A stretch of DNA of 64,000 bases from Rhodococcus sp. P-2. Lineage in GTDB: Bacteria > Actinomycetota > Actinomycetes > Mycobacteriales > Mycobacteriaceae. Position 1 is the stretch's first letter; the number at the start of each line of letters is the position of its first letter. This document shows positions 8,521 through 18,822 of this stretch, piece by piece. The notes beneath the pieces are model-generated. The model was not told the DNA's origin, did no database searches, and saw only the letters and a list, made by a program, of their open reading frames with translations. The translations under genes and the position numbers were made by a program. The DNA lies in assembly GCF_016598535.1 (NCBI RefSeq), contig NZ_CP066779.1:5516053-5580052 (forward strand). Direction: 5' to 3'.

Positions 8521-9966
8521 TCAGATGACTGTCGACGTGACCTTTCGTTCGCCAACTGGATTGCTGTCCACGGAACCTCCCACGGCCACGTCAGCGACAA
8601 CCGGATCGGAATCGTAGTAGTACTTGTATTCGTAGGATCCACGGCCGTTCAGCGGGGTCATCGTGATGACGGTGCCGAGAATCGTCGCACCCACACTGTG
8701 GAGATTGCCGACCGCCCTGCTCAGCTGTTCCCTCTTCGTCGAGCCGTGACGCGCAATCACGAGCGCACCGTCCGCCAGAGCTGAAAGAACTGCAGCATCC
8801 GTAACAGGAAGCAACGGCGAGGCGTCGATGATGACGTAGTCGAACCTTCTGCGGAGGTCGGCAAAGACTGCATGAGCAGTGTCAGTGCCCAGCAATTCGC
8901 TCGGGTTCGGAGGAATCGGACCCGAGGCAAGAACCGTCAGGTCGGCATTGCTCGTAACTTGAAGTACGTCGTCCAGGTCTGCTTGCCCGGCCAGGACCGA
9001 ACTCAGACCGACGCTTCCGATAAGTCCAAGGTACTTCGAAACGCGAGGCTTACGAAGGTCACCTTCGACGAGACACACCTTCTTGCCTGCCTCGGCCAAC
9101 ACGAGTGCGATGTTGACCGCAGTCGTGGTCTTTCCCTCGGAGGGAAGAGAACTCGTGACGACGATGACACTCGGTGGGCGATCCACGGCCAGGAACTGCA
9201 GATTGGTTCGGAGCTCGCGGTACGCCTCGGCACTTGCGGAATTGCCCTCGTGGAAGTTGATCGCTTGATGAACTTCGCGTTCCTTGTCGAACGGAATTGT
9301 TCCCACCATCGCCGCGCCGGCGATGTCTTCGACCACCTTGCGCTCTTTGACGGTGTTGTCCAGGCGATCACGCACCACAGCCAACCCGATCCCCAGCAGA
9401 AGCCCGATCGCGGCACCGAGCGCCACGTTCCGCGATGTCTTCGGCGACACCGGTTCCGCGGGAGTTTGTGCTCGCTGCTCGACAACGACGCGCGCCGGCG
9501 CTGTGCCACCATTCGCAGGCGTACCCAGATCTTTGACCATGACGACAAACTCGTCCGACAGCGCATTTGCGATTTCACGTGCCAGTTCAGGCGACGCATC
9601 TTGCACACTCAAATCGAGAAGTACCGTGTCCGGCGCCGATGTCGCGGTCACCTTGGACGAAATCTCCGCAGCGGAAAGCCCGCCGAGCCGATCGGGCCCG
9701 ACTGAATCGATCGTTCTTTGTGCCAGTGTCTCGCCGGTAAGGAGCTTGGCGTAGGAAGTGACCAACTGCTGCGAGAGCTGGTTACCTTGGTAAGCCTCGT
9801 TCACGGTTGTTCCGGTAGAGGTCGACACGAACAGGCGCGTGGAAGCCTGGTAGACCGGCGTCGCAATCAACGAGGCGCCCAATGCGCCCAAGATCACGAC
9901 CACAGTGACGACAGCGACTATCTTCCACCGTGCCTGCAAAATCTTCAGGTAGTCCCGTACATCCAT
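8521..9966 (-). CDS. Wzc-like chain-length regulator and BY-kinase
   Basis: 481 residues from the ATG at 9966, which has AAGGAG 8 nt upstream. Residues 1-60 carry a Wzz motif and the first membrane helix; a second helix near residue 180 (VALGAAIGLLLGIGLAVV) closes the extracytoplasmic loop. The cytoplasmic kinase has Walker A (SLPSEGKTTTAVN), Walker A' (VCLVEGDLRKP, with E before G-D) and Walker B (YVIIDASPLL). The C-terminal tail has a tyrosine cluster YEYKYYY at about 445-451, the autophosphorylation site. It controls EPS chain length and export with Wzx/Wzy. Sensor and kinase are fused, as in Gram-negative Wzc. No cognate low-molecular-weight phosphatase was seen. Confidence 0.92.
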   Translation of the reverse strand: MDVRDYLKILQARWKIVAVVTVVVILGALGASLIATPVYQASTRLFVSTSTGTTVNEAYQGNQLSQQLVTSYAKLLTGETLAQRTIDSVGPDRLGGLSAAEISSKVTATSAPDTVLLDLSVQDASPELAREIANALSDEFVVMVKDLGTPANGGTAPARVVVEQRAQTPAEPVSPKTSRNVALGAAIGLLLGIGLAVVRDRLDNTVKERKVVEDIAGAAMVGTIPFDKEREVHQAINFHEGNSASAEAYRELRTNLQFLAVDRPPSVIVVTSSLPSEGKTTTAVNIALVLAEAGKKVCLVEGDLRKPRVSKYLGLIGSVGLSSVLAGQADLDDVLQVTSNADLTVLASGPIPPNPSELLGTDTAHAVFADLRRRFDYVIIDASPLLPVTDAAVLSALADGALVIARHGSTKREQLSRAVGNLHSVGATILGTVITMTPLNGRGSYEYKYYYDSDPVVADVAVGGSVDSNPVGERKVTSTVI

Positions 9967-10606
9967 CGTCGAATCTCCTTCGGCTCGAACACGTATCACG
10001 TCTTCGAGTAGTAATCGACAGCCGCTGTCGAGCCGCTGCACTCAATGCAGGCTGAACGAGGCAGCCAATCTTCTATCGCGCGTCCCTGCGTCCCAGCGCG
10101 AGGTATTTGCCGAAACAGCCAGGGGGGAGAAGCCTTCACGGCATCTCACACATCTCACTTCCTGGCCGATACATGATCGGGAAGCGGCGAACACGCGACA
10201 CTGACAAACCCGCGACACTGACATCGGGTCCACTCGCACATCGCGCAGAGCAGACACAACGTGCAGCCAGGCTGAACTCTACTGCGTCATTGGTCTTTTC
10301 ACCACCGCAACGGAGCCTCGGAACGCCCTCGGTATCGTCAATCGACCGCGCCGACCGCGAAAGGGTCACATACCATGGCGAGCCGTAGGACCAACGTCCG
10401 TCGTCGACCAACTACATAACTTGCCGCCGGAAGTTGATGCACACCAACCGAACAAGGCAACATGCCCCTCACCATGCGACGCACGAGCTGCGATCCCAGC
10501 ATCTCCCCCGGTCACAGCTCGCTCGCTGACAGACTTTGGTCCCGGGCGCACGGCCACTTCCCCTCGATGCCTACAACAACCCAGCCTCCGTGAAGGTTTC
10601 ACCGGT
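9967..10606. other. Intergenic region, promoter of the Wzc-like gene
   Basis: 640 nt between the stop of ugd and the kinase start, both on the minus strand. The gap suggests the kinase has its own promoter. It holds the 13-bp direct repeat described separately. No convincing gene was found on either strand. Confidence 0.55.
10194..10223. repeat. 13-bp direct repeat in the Wzc promoter region
   Basis: CGCGACACTGACA occurs at 10194-10206 and again at 10211-10223, offset by 17 bp. It lies about 230 nt upstream of the kinase start. It may be a tandem operator; no known regulator consensus was matched. Confidence 0.6.
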
Positions 10607-11932
10607 TTACGGCCTTCCGAGACCTCGGTAGGTCCACCCTGCGTCGCGCCAGGTGGTCGGTTCCAGGCAGTTACGTCCGTCGATGATGACCTTCTTGCGG
10701 ACGACAGCTTCGAGGTCCGACGGCAACAGCTTTCGAAACTCGGTCCACTCGGTCAGAACCAAGACGACGTCAGCGCCTGCGCACGCGTCAAGTGCGCTCG
10801 AAGTGTAAGTGAGGGTGGGGAACAACGCCTTCGAGTTTCCCATTGCTTTCGGGTCATAGACATTGACGGCAGCGCCTTGCAGCTGAATCTGGCCGGCAAC
10901 GTTCAGCGCAGGTGAGTCACGCACGTCGTCGGAGTCAGGCTTGAAGGCGGCACCGAGAACCGCAACGTTGGCTCCTAGCAGCGAACCACACGCTTCTCGA
11001 GCCAGTTCGACCATCCGAGTGCGGCGACGCATGTTGATATTGTCGACTTCGCGTAGGAAAGTGAGTGCTTGATCTGCTCCCAGCTCACCCGCACGTGCCA
11101 TGAAAGCACGGATGTCCTTCGGTAGGCAGCCACCACCGAAACCGATTCCGGCGTTGAGGAATCGCCTACCGATTCTCTCGTCGTGGCCGATGGCATCGGC
11201 GAGAACTGTCACATCCGCGCCTGACGCCTCGCACACCTCCGAGATCGCATTGATGAACGAGATCTTCGTCGCCAGAAATGCATTGGCTGACGCTTTGACC
11301 AACTCCGAAGTCGCAAGGTCGGTCACGACAAAGGGAATACCTTCGTTCAAGAGCTGCTCGTACACTTCACGCGCAACCGATTCCGCACGTCCGGGTCGAT
11401 GGCGGTCGACCCCGAGCACAAGCCGGTCCGGGTGAAGCGTGTCTTTCACCGCGTAGCCTTCTCGGAGAAATTCCGGATTCCACGCCACCTCGACGTCTTG
11501 TCCGGCAGGCGCCAGTTCGCGTGCCCGCGCACCCAGTCGCTCTGCTGTGCCCACTGGCACAGTTGATTTCCCGAAAATAACGGTCGGCCTGGTCAAGAGG
11601 GGCGCGAGCGTCTCGATCACCGAATCGACGAAACGCATGTCGGCCGCGAACTCCCCCTTCTTCTGCGGCGTGCCGACGCCGAGGAAATGGATGTCGGCGA
11701 ACTCTGCGGCTTCCTCGTAGGAGGCGGTGAATCGAAGACGTCCCGCGGCTATGTTGCGGCGCAGCACTTCCTCGAGTCCCGGTTCGTAGAAGGGAACCTC
11801 CCCAGCTTCGAGCATGGCGAGCTTGTTCGGATCAACATCCACCCCGAGAACCTCGTGGCCCAACTCGGCCATGCACGCAGCATGTGTCGCCCCGAGGTAG
11901 CCGGTGCCGAATACCGCAATACGAGAAGTCAT
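10607..11932 (-). CDS. ugd: UDP-glucose 6-dehydrogenase
   Basis: 441 residues, full length for the family. It oxidises UDP-glucose to UDP-glucuronate with two NAD+ through a covalent thiohemiacetal. Visible are the N-terminal dinucleotide fold (VFGTGYLG, residues 7-14), STVPVGTAERLG, EFLREG (about 154-159) and the catalytic cysteine in GFGGGCLPKD (C269). The C-terminal UDP-binding domain ends with VIIDGRNCL. The gene is 52 nt after fcl on the same strand. With galU (27324-28247) supplying UDP-glucose, it indicates a glucuronate-containing acidic polymer. Confidence 0.96.
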   Translation of the reverse strand: MTSRIAVFGTGYLGATHAACMAELGHEVLGVDVDPNKLAMLEAGEVPFYEPGLEEVLRRNIAAGRLRFTASYEEAAEFADIHFLGVGTPQKKGEFAADMRFVDSVIETLAPLLTRPTVIFGKSTVPVGTAERLGARARELAPAGQDVEVAWNPEFLREGYAVKDTLHPDRLVLGVDRHRPGRAESVAREVYEQLLNEGIPFVVTDLATSELVKASANAFLATKISFINAISEVCEASGADVTVLADAIGHDERIGRRFLNAGIGFGGGCLPKDIRAFMARAGELGADQALTFLREVDNINMRRRTRMVELAREACGSLLGANVAVLGAAFKPDSDDVRDSPALNVAGQIQLQGAAVNVYDPKAMGNSKALFPTLTYTSSALDACAGADVVLVLTEWTEFRKLLPSDLEAVVRKKVIIDGRNCLEPTTWRDAGWTYRGLGRP

Positions 11933-11984
11933 AACGATGTCTGCCTGTCGAAGTCGGGTTTACGTCGAATAATGCTGTAGTACT

Positions 11985-12953
11985 TCATGTCCTGATCGAA
12001 TCGACATTCTGTCGATACCACTCCACGGTCGATGCGATCCCCGCACGAAGGTCAATCGTGGGCTGCCACCCCAAATCTCGAAGCTTCCCGATGTCGAGCA
12101 ACTTCCGCGGCGTCCCGTCAGGTTTCGAATGATCCCATTCGATCTCGCCGTCGAACCCGATCTCGTCAGCCACGATCGCGGAGATCTCCGCGATACTCTG
12201 GTCCTCGCCCGTACCGACATTGACGTGTTCTGCTCCGTCATAGTGGTCTAGCAAGTGAAGGCAGGCATCCGCCATGTCGTCGACGTGGAGAAACTCGCGC
12301 CTCGGCGTCCCGCTGCCCCAGTTCACGACTGACGCAACTCCATCACGGCGCGCGTCGTCGAAGCGCCTGATGAGGGCCGGCAGCACATGAGAGCCCTTGG
12401 CGGAGAAGTTGTCACCCGGGCCGTAGAGATTGGTCGGCATCGCGGAGATCCACGGACGCCCGAACTGCTTTCGAACGGCCTGTACCTGCAGGATTCCCGC
12501 GATCTTTGCGATGGCATATGCATCGTTCGTCGGTTCCAAATGACCGGTCAGAAGATATTCTTCGCGAATCGGTTGAGGAGCGAATTTCGGGTAGATGCAC
12601 GATGATCCGAGGAACAGCAGGCGATCTACGTCGAATTCGGCCGCCGCGTCCATCACGTTCACCTGGATGCGAAGGTTGTCGGAGATGAAGTCCACCGGCA
12701 GTGTGCTGTTCGCCAGGATCCCGCCGACTCTGGCTGCCGCGAGAACCACGTTCTTCGGCCTCTCAGCAGCGAAGAATTCGAACACTGCACCGCGGTCGCG
12801 AAGATCTAGTTCGGCAGACGTGCGACCGACAAGGCGACTAAAACCGTCGGCTTCCAACCGACGCCAAATCGCTGAACCCACGAGGCCACGATGACCCGCG
12901 ACGTACACCGCGTCGCTCCGATCGAGGGGCTTCTGCGCGTACTCCCCCGTCAT
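11985..12953 (-). CDS. fcl: GDP-L-fucose synthase
   Basis: 322 residues from the ATG at 12953, which overlaps the gmd TGA by 4 nt; an earlier in-frame start at 12968 would overlap gmd by 19 nt. It is an NADPH-dependent epimerase-reductase that converts GDP-4-keto-6-deoxymannose to GDP-L-fucose. The SDR fold shows [14 protein letters not shown] at the N-terminus, [17 protein letters not shown] (active-site Ser/Cys region) and the Y-x3-K pair in [21 protein letters not shown] and [14 protein letters not shown]-type motifs (here [14 protein letters not shown]) are characteristic of Fcl/WcaG. Coupled to gmd. Confidence 0.95.
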   Translation of the reverse strand: MTGEYAQKPLDRSDAVYVAGHRGLVGSAIWRRLEADGFSRLVGRTSAELDLRDRGAVFEFFAAERPKNVVLAAARVGGILANSTLPVDFISDNLRIQVNVMDAAAEFDVDRLLFLGSSCIYPKFAPQPIREEYLLTGHLEPTNDAYAIAKIAGILQVQAVRKQFGRPWISAMPTNLYGPGDNFSAKGSHVLPALIRRFDDARRDGVASVVNWGSGTPRREFLHVDDMADACLHLLDHYDGAEHVNVGTGEDQSIAEISAIVADEIGFDGEIEWDHSKPDGTPRKLLDIGKLRDLGWQPTIDLRAGIASTVEWYRQNVDSIRT

Positions 12954-13981
12954 CGAGCGTGCTCCCAATCCACCAGGTTCGGACGGTCGATCCAGGGCTT
13001 GCCCTCACACGTCAGAGCCTCGATGTCCGCATCGACCATGATTCGAGCCAGCTCAGGGGTATGCACAGTCGCCTTCCAGCCGAGCTTCTGCTCCGCCTTA
13101 CCGGCATCTCCGATCAACGCATCTACTTCCGTCGGCCGCAGATAGCGCTCGTCGAAGCGCACGTGATCTTCCCAGTTCAGGCCGGCGTGCTCGAAGGCCA
13201 CCGTCAGGAAATCCTTGACCGAGTAGTTGCCGCCTGTCGCGAGCACGTAATCGTCCGGTTCGTCGGCCTGCAGCATTCTCCACATTCCCTCCACGTACTC
13301 CGGCGCATAGCCCCAGTCGCGGATTGCATCGAGATTGCCCATGTACAAATGGCTTTCCAGACCGGCCTTGATCCGTGCCACCGCTCGCGTGATCTTACGA
13401 GTGACGAATGTTTCGCCTCGCCGGGGAGATTCGTGGTTGAACAGAATTCCGTTCACGGCAAAGATCCCGTACGCCTCGCGGTAGTTCTTGGTGATCCAGT
13501 ACGAGTACACCTTCGCAGCACCGTACGGCGATCGCGGGTAGAAGGGAGTCTGCTCGTCCTGCGGAGGCGGTGTCGCACCGAACATCTCGGAACTGGACGC
13601 CTGGTAGAACCTGCATTCGAGACCAGCCATCCGGACTGCTTCGAGCAACCTGATCGACCCGATTCCCGTCGTGTCACCGGTGTGTTCCGGCTCGTCGAAA
13701 CTCACCCGCACATGGGACTGCGCTGCGAGGTTGTAGACCTCGTCCGGGCGTATCTGTGCGAGAAGAGTGACCAAACGCGCCCCGTCGCTGAGATCGCCGT
13801 AATGAAGGAACAGTTTTGCATCCGGCGTGTGGGGATCCACATACATGTGATCGATTCGAGCTGTATTGAACGTGGACGATCTACGAATAAGTCCGTGGAC
13901 CTCGTACCCCTTGCTCAACAACAGTTCGGCCAGGTATGAACCGTCTTGGCCTGTAATTCCGGTAATCAGTGCACGTTTCAC
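12950..13981 (-). CDS. gmd: GDP-mannose 4,6-dehydratase
   Basis: 343 residues from a GTG at 13981 ([19 protein letters not shown]), preceded by GGAG at proper spacing. Longer in-frame starts to 14062 would add an unrelated N-terminus. The enzyme converts GDP-mannose to GDP-4-keto-6-deoxy-D-mannose, the first step to GDP-fucose. Motifs are [13 protein letters not shown] (NADP loop), [24 protein letters not shown] (Y-x3-K) and [16 protein letters not shown], which is diagnostic for GMD. GDP-mannose-forming genes (manB/manC) are not in the window. Confidence 0.96.
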   Translation of the reverse strand: MKRALITGITGQDGSYLAELLLSKGYEVHGLIRRSSTFNTARIDHMYVDPHTPDAKLFLHYGDLSDGARLVTLLAQIRPDEVYNLAAQSHVRVSFDEPEHTGDTTGIGSIRLLEAVRMAGLECRFYQASSSEMFGATPPPQDEQTPFYPRSPYGAAKVYSYWITKNYREAYGIFAVNGILFNHESPRRGETFVTRKITRAVARIKAGLESHLYMGNLDAIRDWGYAPEYVEGMWRMLQADEPDDYVLATGGNYSVKDFLTVAFEHAGLNWEDHVRFDERYLRPTEVDALIGDAGKAEQKLGWKATVHTPELARIMVDADIEALTCEGKPWIDRPNLVDWEHAR

Positions 13982-14081
13982 TTGAAACTCCGTCCTCGAA
14001 GCAGATACTTGTCTGCGAGTAGTCATCGGCCGAATTGTGTTGTGTGGGAATAGCGAACCCACAAACAGAACTGAGAAACCC

Positions 14082-15146
14082 TCACGGCATTACTGCCCCC
14101 TTGATCCGCGATCTCAAGTCCTCCAGTTCCGCGGCAGCGGAATCCATTCCGCGAAAGATACGGATAGATTCGTCGTGCCCGAGATTCAAGCTGCCACCCG
14201 TCGCATCGTCCATCCAGGAGGCCTGCGGCGCGAGTACCGGTTCCAGTGAATCCCTCAGCTTCGGTACCGAACTGGTGCCCGACATCACCGGTATCGATCC
14301 GCCTCGAGCGCTCAGGATCAAGACATGGAGGCGGTCACTGATGGTTACGGCAGCGCGCTCGTACAGGGCGCGGACAGCGAACTCCTGTTGCCGATGGGTC
14401 ACGTCATCGTCCCATCCCACGTACGGAATACCCAGCGTTGCAGCAACTTCGCGATTGTGGCTGTCGTCCTCGGCAACTTGGCAGCAGGCCACCAGATTCA
14501 AACCGATTGCCTCGACCTGACTCTGGATCGACCGAAGAACCGCGTAGTTCACCGGCCGGTCATGCCGAAGTGAAAGCAAGGCTATTTCTCGGCGCGCAGA
14601 TTCTCGGCCTGCAGACTTCGCTCCGTCGGATAGGCCGGCCCGGAACGCGAGATCGGGATAGAACCGACTCTTACCTCGCAGGTACTCACACGTCCTTTTG
14701 TCACGTGCCGCGTAGACGTCGGCTAGACCGACGAGGATCTTCTCGGGTACTGCCGCCATTGAGCTTCGCACCTCGATCGACCGTCCCAAAACGAGGACTC
14801 GTGTACCGAACATACGAAGCACCGCAAAGACTGTCACCAACAACGAGTGCTTGACGACGCTGGCTGCCGAGGCCCCCAGAACCGCCGGCCCAGGTGCCAT
14901 CACGATCACTGCCCGCCTTCGGCGCACCGTATCGGACCAAATCGCTCGCCAGAAGCTGATACCCGAATCCATGACCTCGTCGGTTGGTTCCCAATCGAAG
15001 GCATCGACGTACTCCGCGCTCATGCTGCCCGAAAAGACAACGGGTCTGAATCCCAGTTCACGCATGTAGTCGACTGCTGTTCGGCGTATCTCGATGTCAC
15101 CCAGATTGCCCTGAGCTGCTGCAATACTCATGAAGAACCTACGCAT
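14082..15146 (-). CDS. Polysaccharide pyruvyl transferase family protein
   Basis: 354 residues. The N-terminal [20 protein letters not shown] matches the start of the polysaccharide pyruvyltransferase (WcaK/CsaB) family, whose members transfer pyruvate from phosphoenolpyruvate as a ketal onto a sugar. The C-terminal block [20 protein letters not shown] has the family's S-x-R-[LF]-H motif with the catalytic His. The start overlaps the end of the flippase gene by 8 nt. It would make the polymer more acidic. Confidence 0.87.
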   Translation of the reverse strand: MRRFFMSIAAAQGNLGDIEIRRTAVDYMRELGFRPVVFSGSMSAEYVDAFDWEPTDEVMDSGISFWRAIWSDTVRRRRAVIVMAPGPAVLGASAASVVKHSLLVTVFAVLRMFGTRVLVLGRSIEVRSSMAAVPEKILVGLADVYAARDKRTCEYLRGKSRFYPDLAFRAGLSDGAKSAGRESARREIALLSLRHDRPVNYAVLRSIQSQVEAIGLNLVACCQVAEDDSHNREVAATLGIPYVGWDDDVTHRQQEFAVRALYERAAVTISDRLHVLILSARGGSIPVMSGTSSVPKLRDSLEPVLAPQASWMDDATGGSLNLGHDESIRIFRGMDSAAAELEDLRSRIKGAVMP

Positions 15147-16350
15147 GGGGATCCCTCCTCATTGCAACGACAACGACACAAGTCAGCAATGCGGTTTGAA
15201 ATACATAGCTGAGCGAGAGCGACCACCCCGCTCCGAGCGCCCCGTAACGGGGGGCAGCCAGCACGATTCCGACGAGGCAGATCAAGGTGCTCACAACCGT
15301 TATGTAGGAGACAATTTCAACTCTGCCTGTACCTTGCAGAATCGCATTCAATTGGGACGAGATCGCCGCGAAGATCAAACTGAAGCAGACGACCTGCATT
15401 ACCGGTACCGCGTCTACGTATGCATCGCCCAAAATCGGTGGAACGAGTACAGGTATGACAGCTGCGATCACACCGAAGATCACCGCGCTTGCGATGCATA
15501 CGTACATCGCGGGTCGCAGAATTCCCTGGGTGATTCGCCCGGTGGTCGAGCGCGCCGCCGCAGGCATGAGTACTGCCGCAAATGATGTGGGGATCAGCCG
15601 CAACGGAGTGGTGATACGACTCGTCACGCCGTAGATTCCGGAGACGGCCGGCGACGTGACAAGTCCAACCAGCAGTACGTCGAAGTTGCGCGTCTGAGTA
15701 GCAACGGAATTCAACCAGAAGTGGGAAGACTTGCCAATGATCGACTTGTACGAGCGCCTCGATCTGACACGAGTGATCGCCGGTTCGAGCTGAATGGCCA
15801 CGAAGACAGCGATCATCGAAGAGAACGCGAGGCCGACGGAATACCAGAACACTGCGTCGACTCCTGCGAGCCAAGCGGCCCCGACAAAAACCAGAGCAAG
15901 TGCTCGCCGGAGGAGCAACGACACCGCGTTCTGCCAGGTATTCCCGTCAGCGAGTGGTAGCGAGAGCAGGGTCTCGACGTAATTGTCCAGAACAACCCAC
16001 GCTGCCAACGGCACAACGAACCAAAGCGTCGGCTCGAAGACCGCGGCTACAGCCGCGGTCAATGCCAGCAATGCACCAACGGCCAGGTTGGCGCGGCGCG
16101 AGAACTCCAACGTCGACGCGATGAGGGGTTCCTGGTCACCCAACGCACGGATCCGAACCAGAAATGGGGTGAACCCGAAGTTCAGAACGGTCTGAAGCAC
16201 CAGTCCGACACCATAGGCCGCAGCGAAGATTCCAAAGCCGGACGGACCGGAGACGCGTGCGAGTAGGACCATACTCAGTGCCTGAATCAACGCTCCGACA
16301 AGACGTCCGCCGGCGATTCCCGTGAACTGAACCACCAGGGGGTTTGTCAT
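15139..16350 (-). CDS. Wzx-like flippase, copy 2
   Basis: 403 residues from the ATG at 16350 (GAAGGTG just upstream); the frame extends far upstream but overlaps the acetyltransferase gene with non-membrane sequence. It begins MTNPLVVQFTGIAGGRLVGA and has about 12 membrane segments, as in the MOP-superfamily polysaccharide exporters. It probably flips the block B lipid-linked repeat unit. Similarity to the flippase at 1876-3087 is structural rather than obvious in sequence. Confidence 0.82.
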   Translation of the reverse strand: MTNPLVVQFTGIAGGRLVGALIQALSMVLLARVSGPSGFGIFAAAYGVGLVLQTVLNFGFTPFLVRIRALGDQEPLIASTLEFSRRANLAVGALLALTAAVAAVFEPTLWFVVPLAAWVVLDNYVETLLSLPLADGNTWQNAVSLLLRRALALVFVGAAWLAGVDAVFWYSVGLAFSSMIAVFVAIQLEPAITRVRSRRSYKSIIGKSSHFWLNSVATQTRNFDVLLVGLVTSPAVSGIYGVTSRITTPLRLIPTSFAAVLMPAAARSTTGRITQGILRPAMYVCIASAVIFGVIAAVIPVLVPPILGDAYVDAVPVMQVVCFSLIFAAISSQLNAILQGTGRVEIVSYITVVSTLICLVGIVLAAPRYGALGAGWSLSLSYVFQTALLTCVVVVAMRRDPHA

Positions 16351-16420
16351 CACCTTCACGTTCCACCGCCCAGGCACTCGAACGACTGCGGAACCCCGGC
16401 GCAGCGGGGCCGTGCGCCCT

Positions 16421-16960
16421 TCATGGTCGTCCGATCGACGAAACCGGGGCGCGGACGATCGAACTCGCCGGAACATCAGATGTAACGAGGGAATTTGCGC
16501 CGATAACCGAGTGGTCTCCGATCGACGTACCGCGAAGAACTGTGGACCTGGCCGCAATCCACACACCGTCGCCGATGACGATCGGTCCGTTGTCGAACTC
16601 GAAAGTCCGTGACTTTCTGCTGTGACTGCCCGCGCACAGTAAAACGTCTTGCGACACACAACTGTTCGACCCGATACTCACTGGTTCGAGATTGAGGATC
16701 CAAGCTCCCTCACCCACCCAAGTGTTATCACCGATCGACAGCTTCCACGGCCAATGGATCTTCACGCCGTGCCGAATCAGGACTGCCTCACCGATCTGAG
16801 CGCCGAACAGTCTGAGAATGGCCACTCGTATGCGTGCCGGCACGAACCAGGCCCGGAACAGTGGTGCCACTGCGAGCCACGCGACCTGCACTGACGCCGG
16901 ACGTCCCTTGTCGTATCCTGCCCCGGTGAATTCGCCGAGGGAGAGCTGCGGGTGTGTCAT
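16421..16960 (-). CDS. WcaF-like O-acetyltransferase
   Basis: 179 residues. The left-handed beta-helix signature is clear: IGEAVLIRHGVKIHWPWKLS, IGDNTWVGEGAWILNLEPVS, IGSNSCVSQDVLLCAGSH, then IGDGVWIAARSTVLRGTSIG. HSR in GSHSRKSRTFEF carries the catalytic His region of WcaF. Members transfer acetyl from acetyl-CoA to a sugar of colanic-acid-type EPS. The ATG overlaps the stop of the WcaI-like gene by 4 nt. Confidence 0.88.
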   Translation of the reverse strand: MTHPQLSLGEFTGAGYDKGRPASVQVAWLAVAPLFRAWFVPARIRVAILRLFGAQIGEAVLIRHGVKIHWPWKLSIGDNTWVGEGAWILNLEPVSIGSNSCVSQDVLLCAGSHSRKSRTFEFDNGPIVIGDGVWIAARSTVLRGTSIGDHSVIGANSLVTSDVPASSIVRAPVSSIGRP

Positions 16961-18246
16961 AGCGCTCGGGCTTGCGTCGGTCGAGTGGGCGAACTGTCTC
17001 GATTGATGAGCCCGTCGAAGAGGTCACCGAAGGCGGTGGTGGCAGAGCCGGGAGACAAGGTTTCGTGCACGTACTCCCTCCCGTTTCGCGCGAGTTGATC
17101 GGCACGGACGGGGTCGGACACCAGCATCTCTATCTCACGTACCAATGCTTCCGGATTTCCGGCGTCAACACGTACTCCCGCCCCGGACAGAGCGATCTCC
17201 TCACCGGAGGCACTGTCCGAAGATGTAGCCGCGACGACGGGTACCCCTGAAGCGAAATACGATGTGAGTTTGCTCGGAACAGCCATACTGCGAAGATCGG
17301 CCAACTCGTTGAGAAGTAATGCGTCCGCGGCCCGCAGCACATCGGTGAAGTCTTCGCCCCCAACAGGATCCATGAATTCTATCCCGGCGCATCCGTCGGA
17401 CAGCTCTTCGAGATGGGCCCGCTGATTCCCGTCCCCCATCAGCACGAATTTGATGTCGGACTGCCGTGACCCGAGTAAATGCGCGGCGTCCACCACGTTC
17501 TCGAGCCCTTGCTTGGCACCCATATTGCCGGCATGCAGAACTATCTTCTGTTCCGGCCCCCAGCCCAATCGCTTACGCGTATCTTCTCGGGCGCACGCAG
17601 ACCGGGAGAGATCCAGGTGGGTCCAGTTCCTGATGACTGTGACGCTGCTCGAGTCGACTCCGAGGATGTCCTGAGCATGCTTCGCAAACCGAGGATGGAT
17701 CACGACGACGTGATCGGACTTTCGCAAGATCCAGGATTCTGCTCGATCGACGAGTGACGACAGGCCTCCGCTCAGCTGACCGGTCTCGGACGCGCCCAGT
17801 CCGTAGAAGTCCTGCACCCACAGCACCACGGGTGTGCGCGACCGAAGGAGCCTGGTCCTGATGACAAATGCCGCCGAGGACAAAAGTGTGGGACTTAAAC
17901 ACAGTATGAGGTCTGCTCGATGGAAAAGAGTTGCCCAGGTCGCCCTCAAAGCGAAGCTTGCCTCCATCAGAATTCTTCGCAGAAAGCTGGGATTCCGAGG
18001 GATGTAGTGACGAAGTCTTTGCACTGTCAGATTTTCTGACTGCTCTACGGAAGACAGACCTGAGAAGCCATCCATTTTTCGCCAGAATGGATAGTGCGGA
18101 TACCCTGTCACCACTCTGACGTCAGCACCAGCATCCGCTATCGCATTTGCCAAACCCTCCGTGTAGGGAGCGATACCGGTTGGCTCAGGAGAATAGTTGA
18201 TTCCCACGATCAGGATTTTATTTCCCTGATTATCCATCGTGCTCAT
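16957..18246 (-). CDS. WcaI-like glycosyltransferase (GT4)
   Basis: 429 residues. The N-terminus KILIVGINYSPEPTGIAPYT and VVTGYPHYPFWRK is the WcaI signature, in a family that includes colanic-acid fucosyl/glycosyltransferases. The C-terminal half has VLHAGNMGAKQGLENVVDAA, FVLMGDGNQRAHLEEL and PSKLTSYFASGVPVVAA, the donor-binding part of GT4. Cytoplasmic or membrane-edge. It lies 18 nt after the hexapeptide acyltransferase gene and is coupled to the WcaF-like gene. It could add fucose made by gmd/fcl; that is inference. Confidence 0.88.
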   Translation of the reverse strand: MSTMDNQGNKILIVGINYSPEPTGIAPYTEGLANAIADAGADVRVVTGYPHYPFWRKMDGFSGLSSVEQSENLTVQRLRHYIPRNPSFLRRILMEASFALRATWATLFHRADLILCLSPTLLSSAAFVIRTRLLRSRTPVVLWVQDFYGLGASETGQLSGGLSSLVDRAESWILRKSDHVVVIHPRFAKHAQDILGVDSSSVTVIRNWTHLDLSRSACAREDTRKRLGWGPEQKIVLHAGNMGAKQGLENVVDAAHLLGSRQSDIKFVLMGDGNQRAHLEELSDGCAGIEFMDPVGGEDFTDVLRAADALLLNELADLRSMAVPSKLTSYFASGVPVVAATSSDSASGEEIALSGAGVRVDAGNPEALVREIEMLVSDPVRADQLARNGREYVHETLSPGSATTAFGDLFDGLINRDSSPTRPTQARAL

Positions 18247-18264
18247 TTCCCTTTTTCAGCTCAC

Positions 18265-18822
18265 TCAGGACGGTAGTCCGTGCACAGCTTGCAGGTGTGC
18301 ACTTCTCTGCGTGTCACTCTCGAATCGTTCGCCGACTTTCCGTGCCGGCACTCCGACATTCACCGAGAAACTCTCGACGTCATTGGTCACGACCGAACCG
18401 GCTCCGATAACTGCACCGTCACCTATCTTCACACCGCTCAATATCACCGAACAGGCACCTATCCATACATCTGTTCCAATTTCGACAGAATCGCGGGCAC
18501 CAGGCTCACGGTCCCCCACCCACGTCGACGCGAGCATCGGAATACCCACCTCGTTGATCGCGTGGTCTTCGCGCCCCACGATGTAGACGTTCATGCCGAT
18601 CATGACGTGGGATCCGATGGAACCGTCTACCTGAATAACGGTCCTCGGTCCGACGCTGACATTATCGCCGATATTCAGTCGGTGTGGCGCACTGACGATA
18701 GCTCCGCGGCCGGCATCGAAGTCGCGCCCTACTGAAACATTGCCGTTCGATATCGCGAGTCCATTCATAATTCCGCGAAGGGCTCGCCTGACACCTGACG
18801 GTAGGCGTGATCGGTTGCTCAT
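18265..18822 (-). CDS. Hexapeptide-repeat O-acyltransferase
   Basis: 185 residues from the ATG at 18822, which overlaps the TGA of the GT4 gene (ATGA); an earlier start at 18846 is less likely. Left-handed beta-helix repeats are visible from about residue 40: IGDNVSVGPRTVIQVDGSIG, IGTDVWIGACSVILSGVKIG and DGAVIGAGSVVTNDV, with the usual VGVPARKVGERF end. GREDHAIN holds the likely catalytic His. Probably O-acetylates a sugar of the block B repeat; the acceptor is unknown. Confidence 0.87.
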   Translation of the reverse strand: MSNRSRLPSGVRRALRGIMNGLAISNGNVSVGRDFDAGRGAIVSAPHRLNIGDNVSVGPRTVIQVDGSIGSHVMIGMNVYIVGREDHAINEVGIPMLASTWVGDREPGARDSVEIGTDVWIGACSVILSGVKIGDGAVIGAGSVVTNDVESFSVNVGVPARKVGERFESDTQRSAHLQAVHGLPS

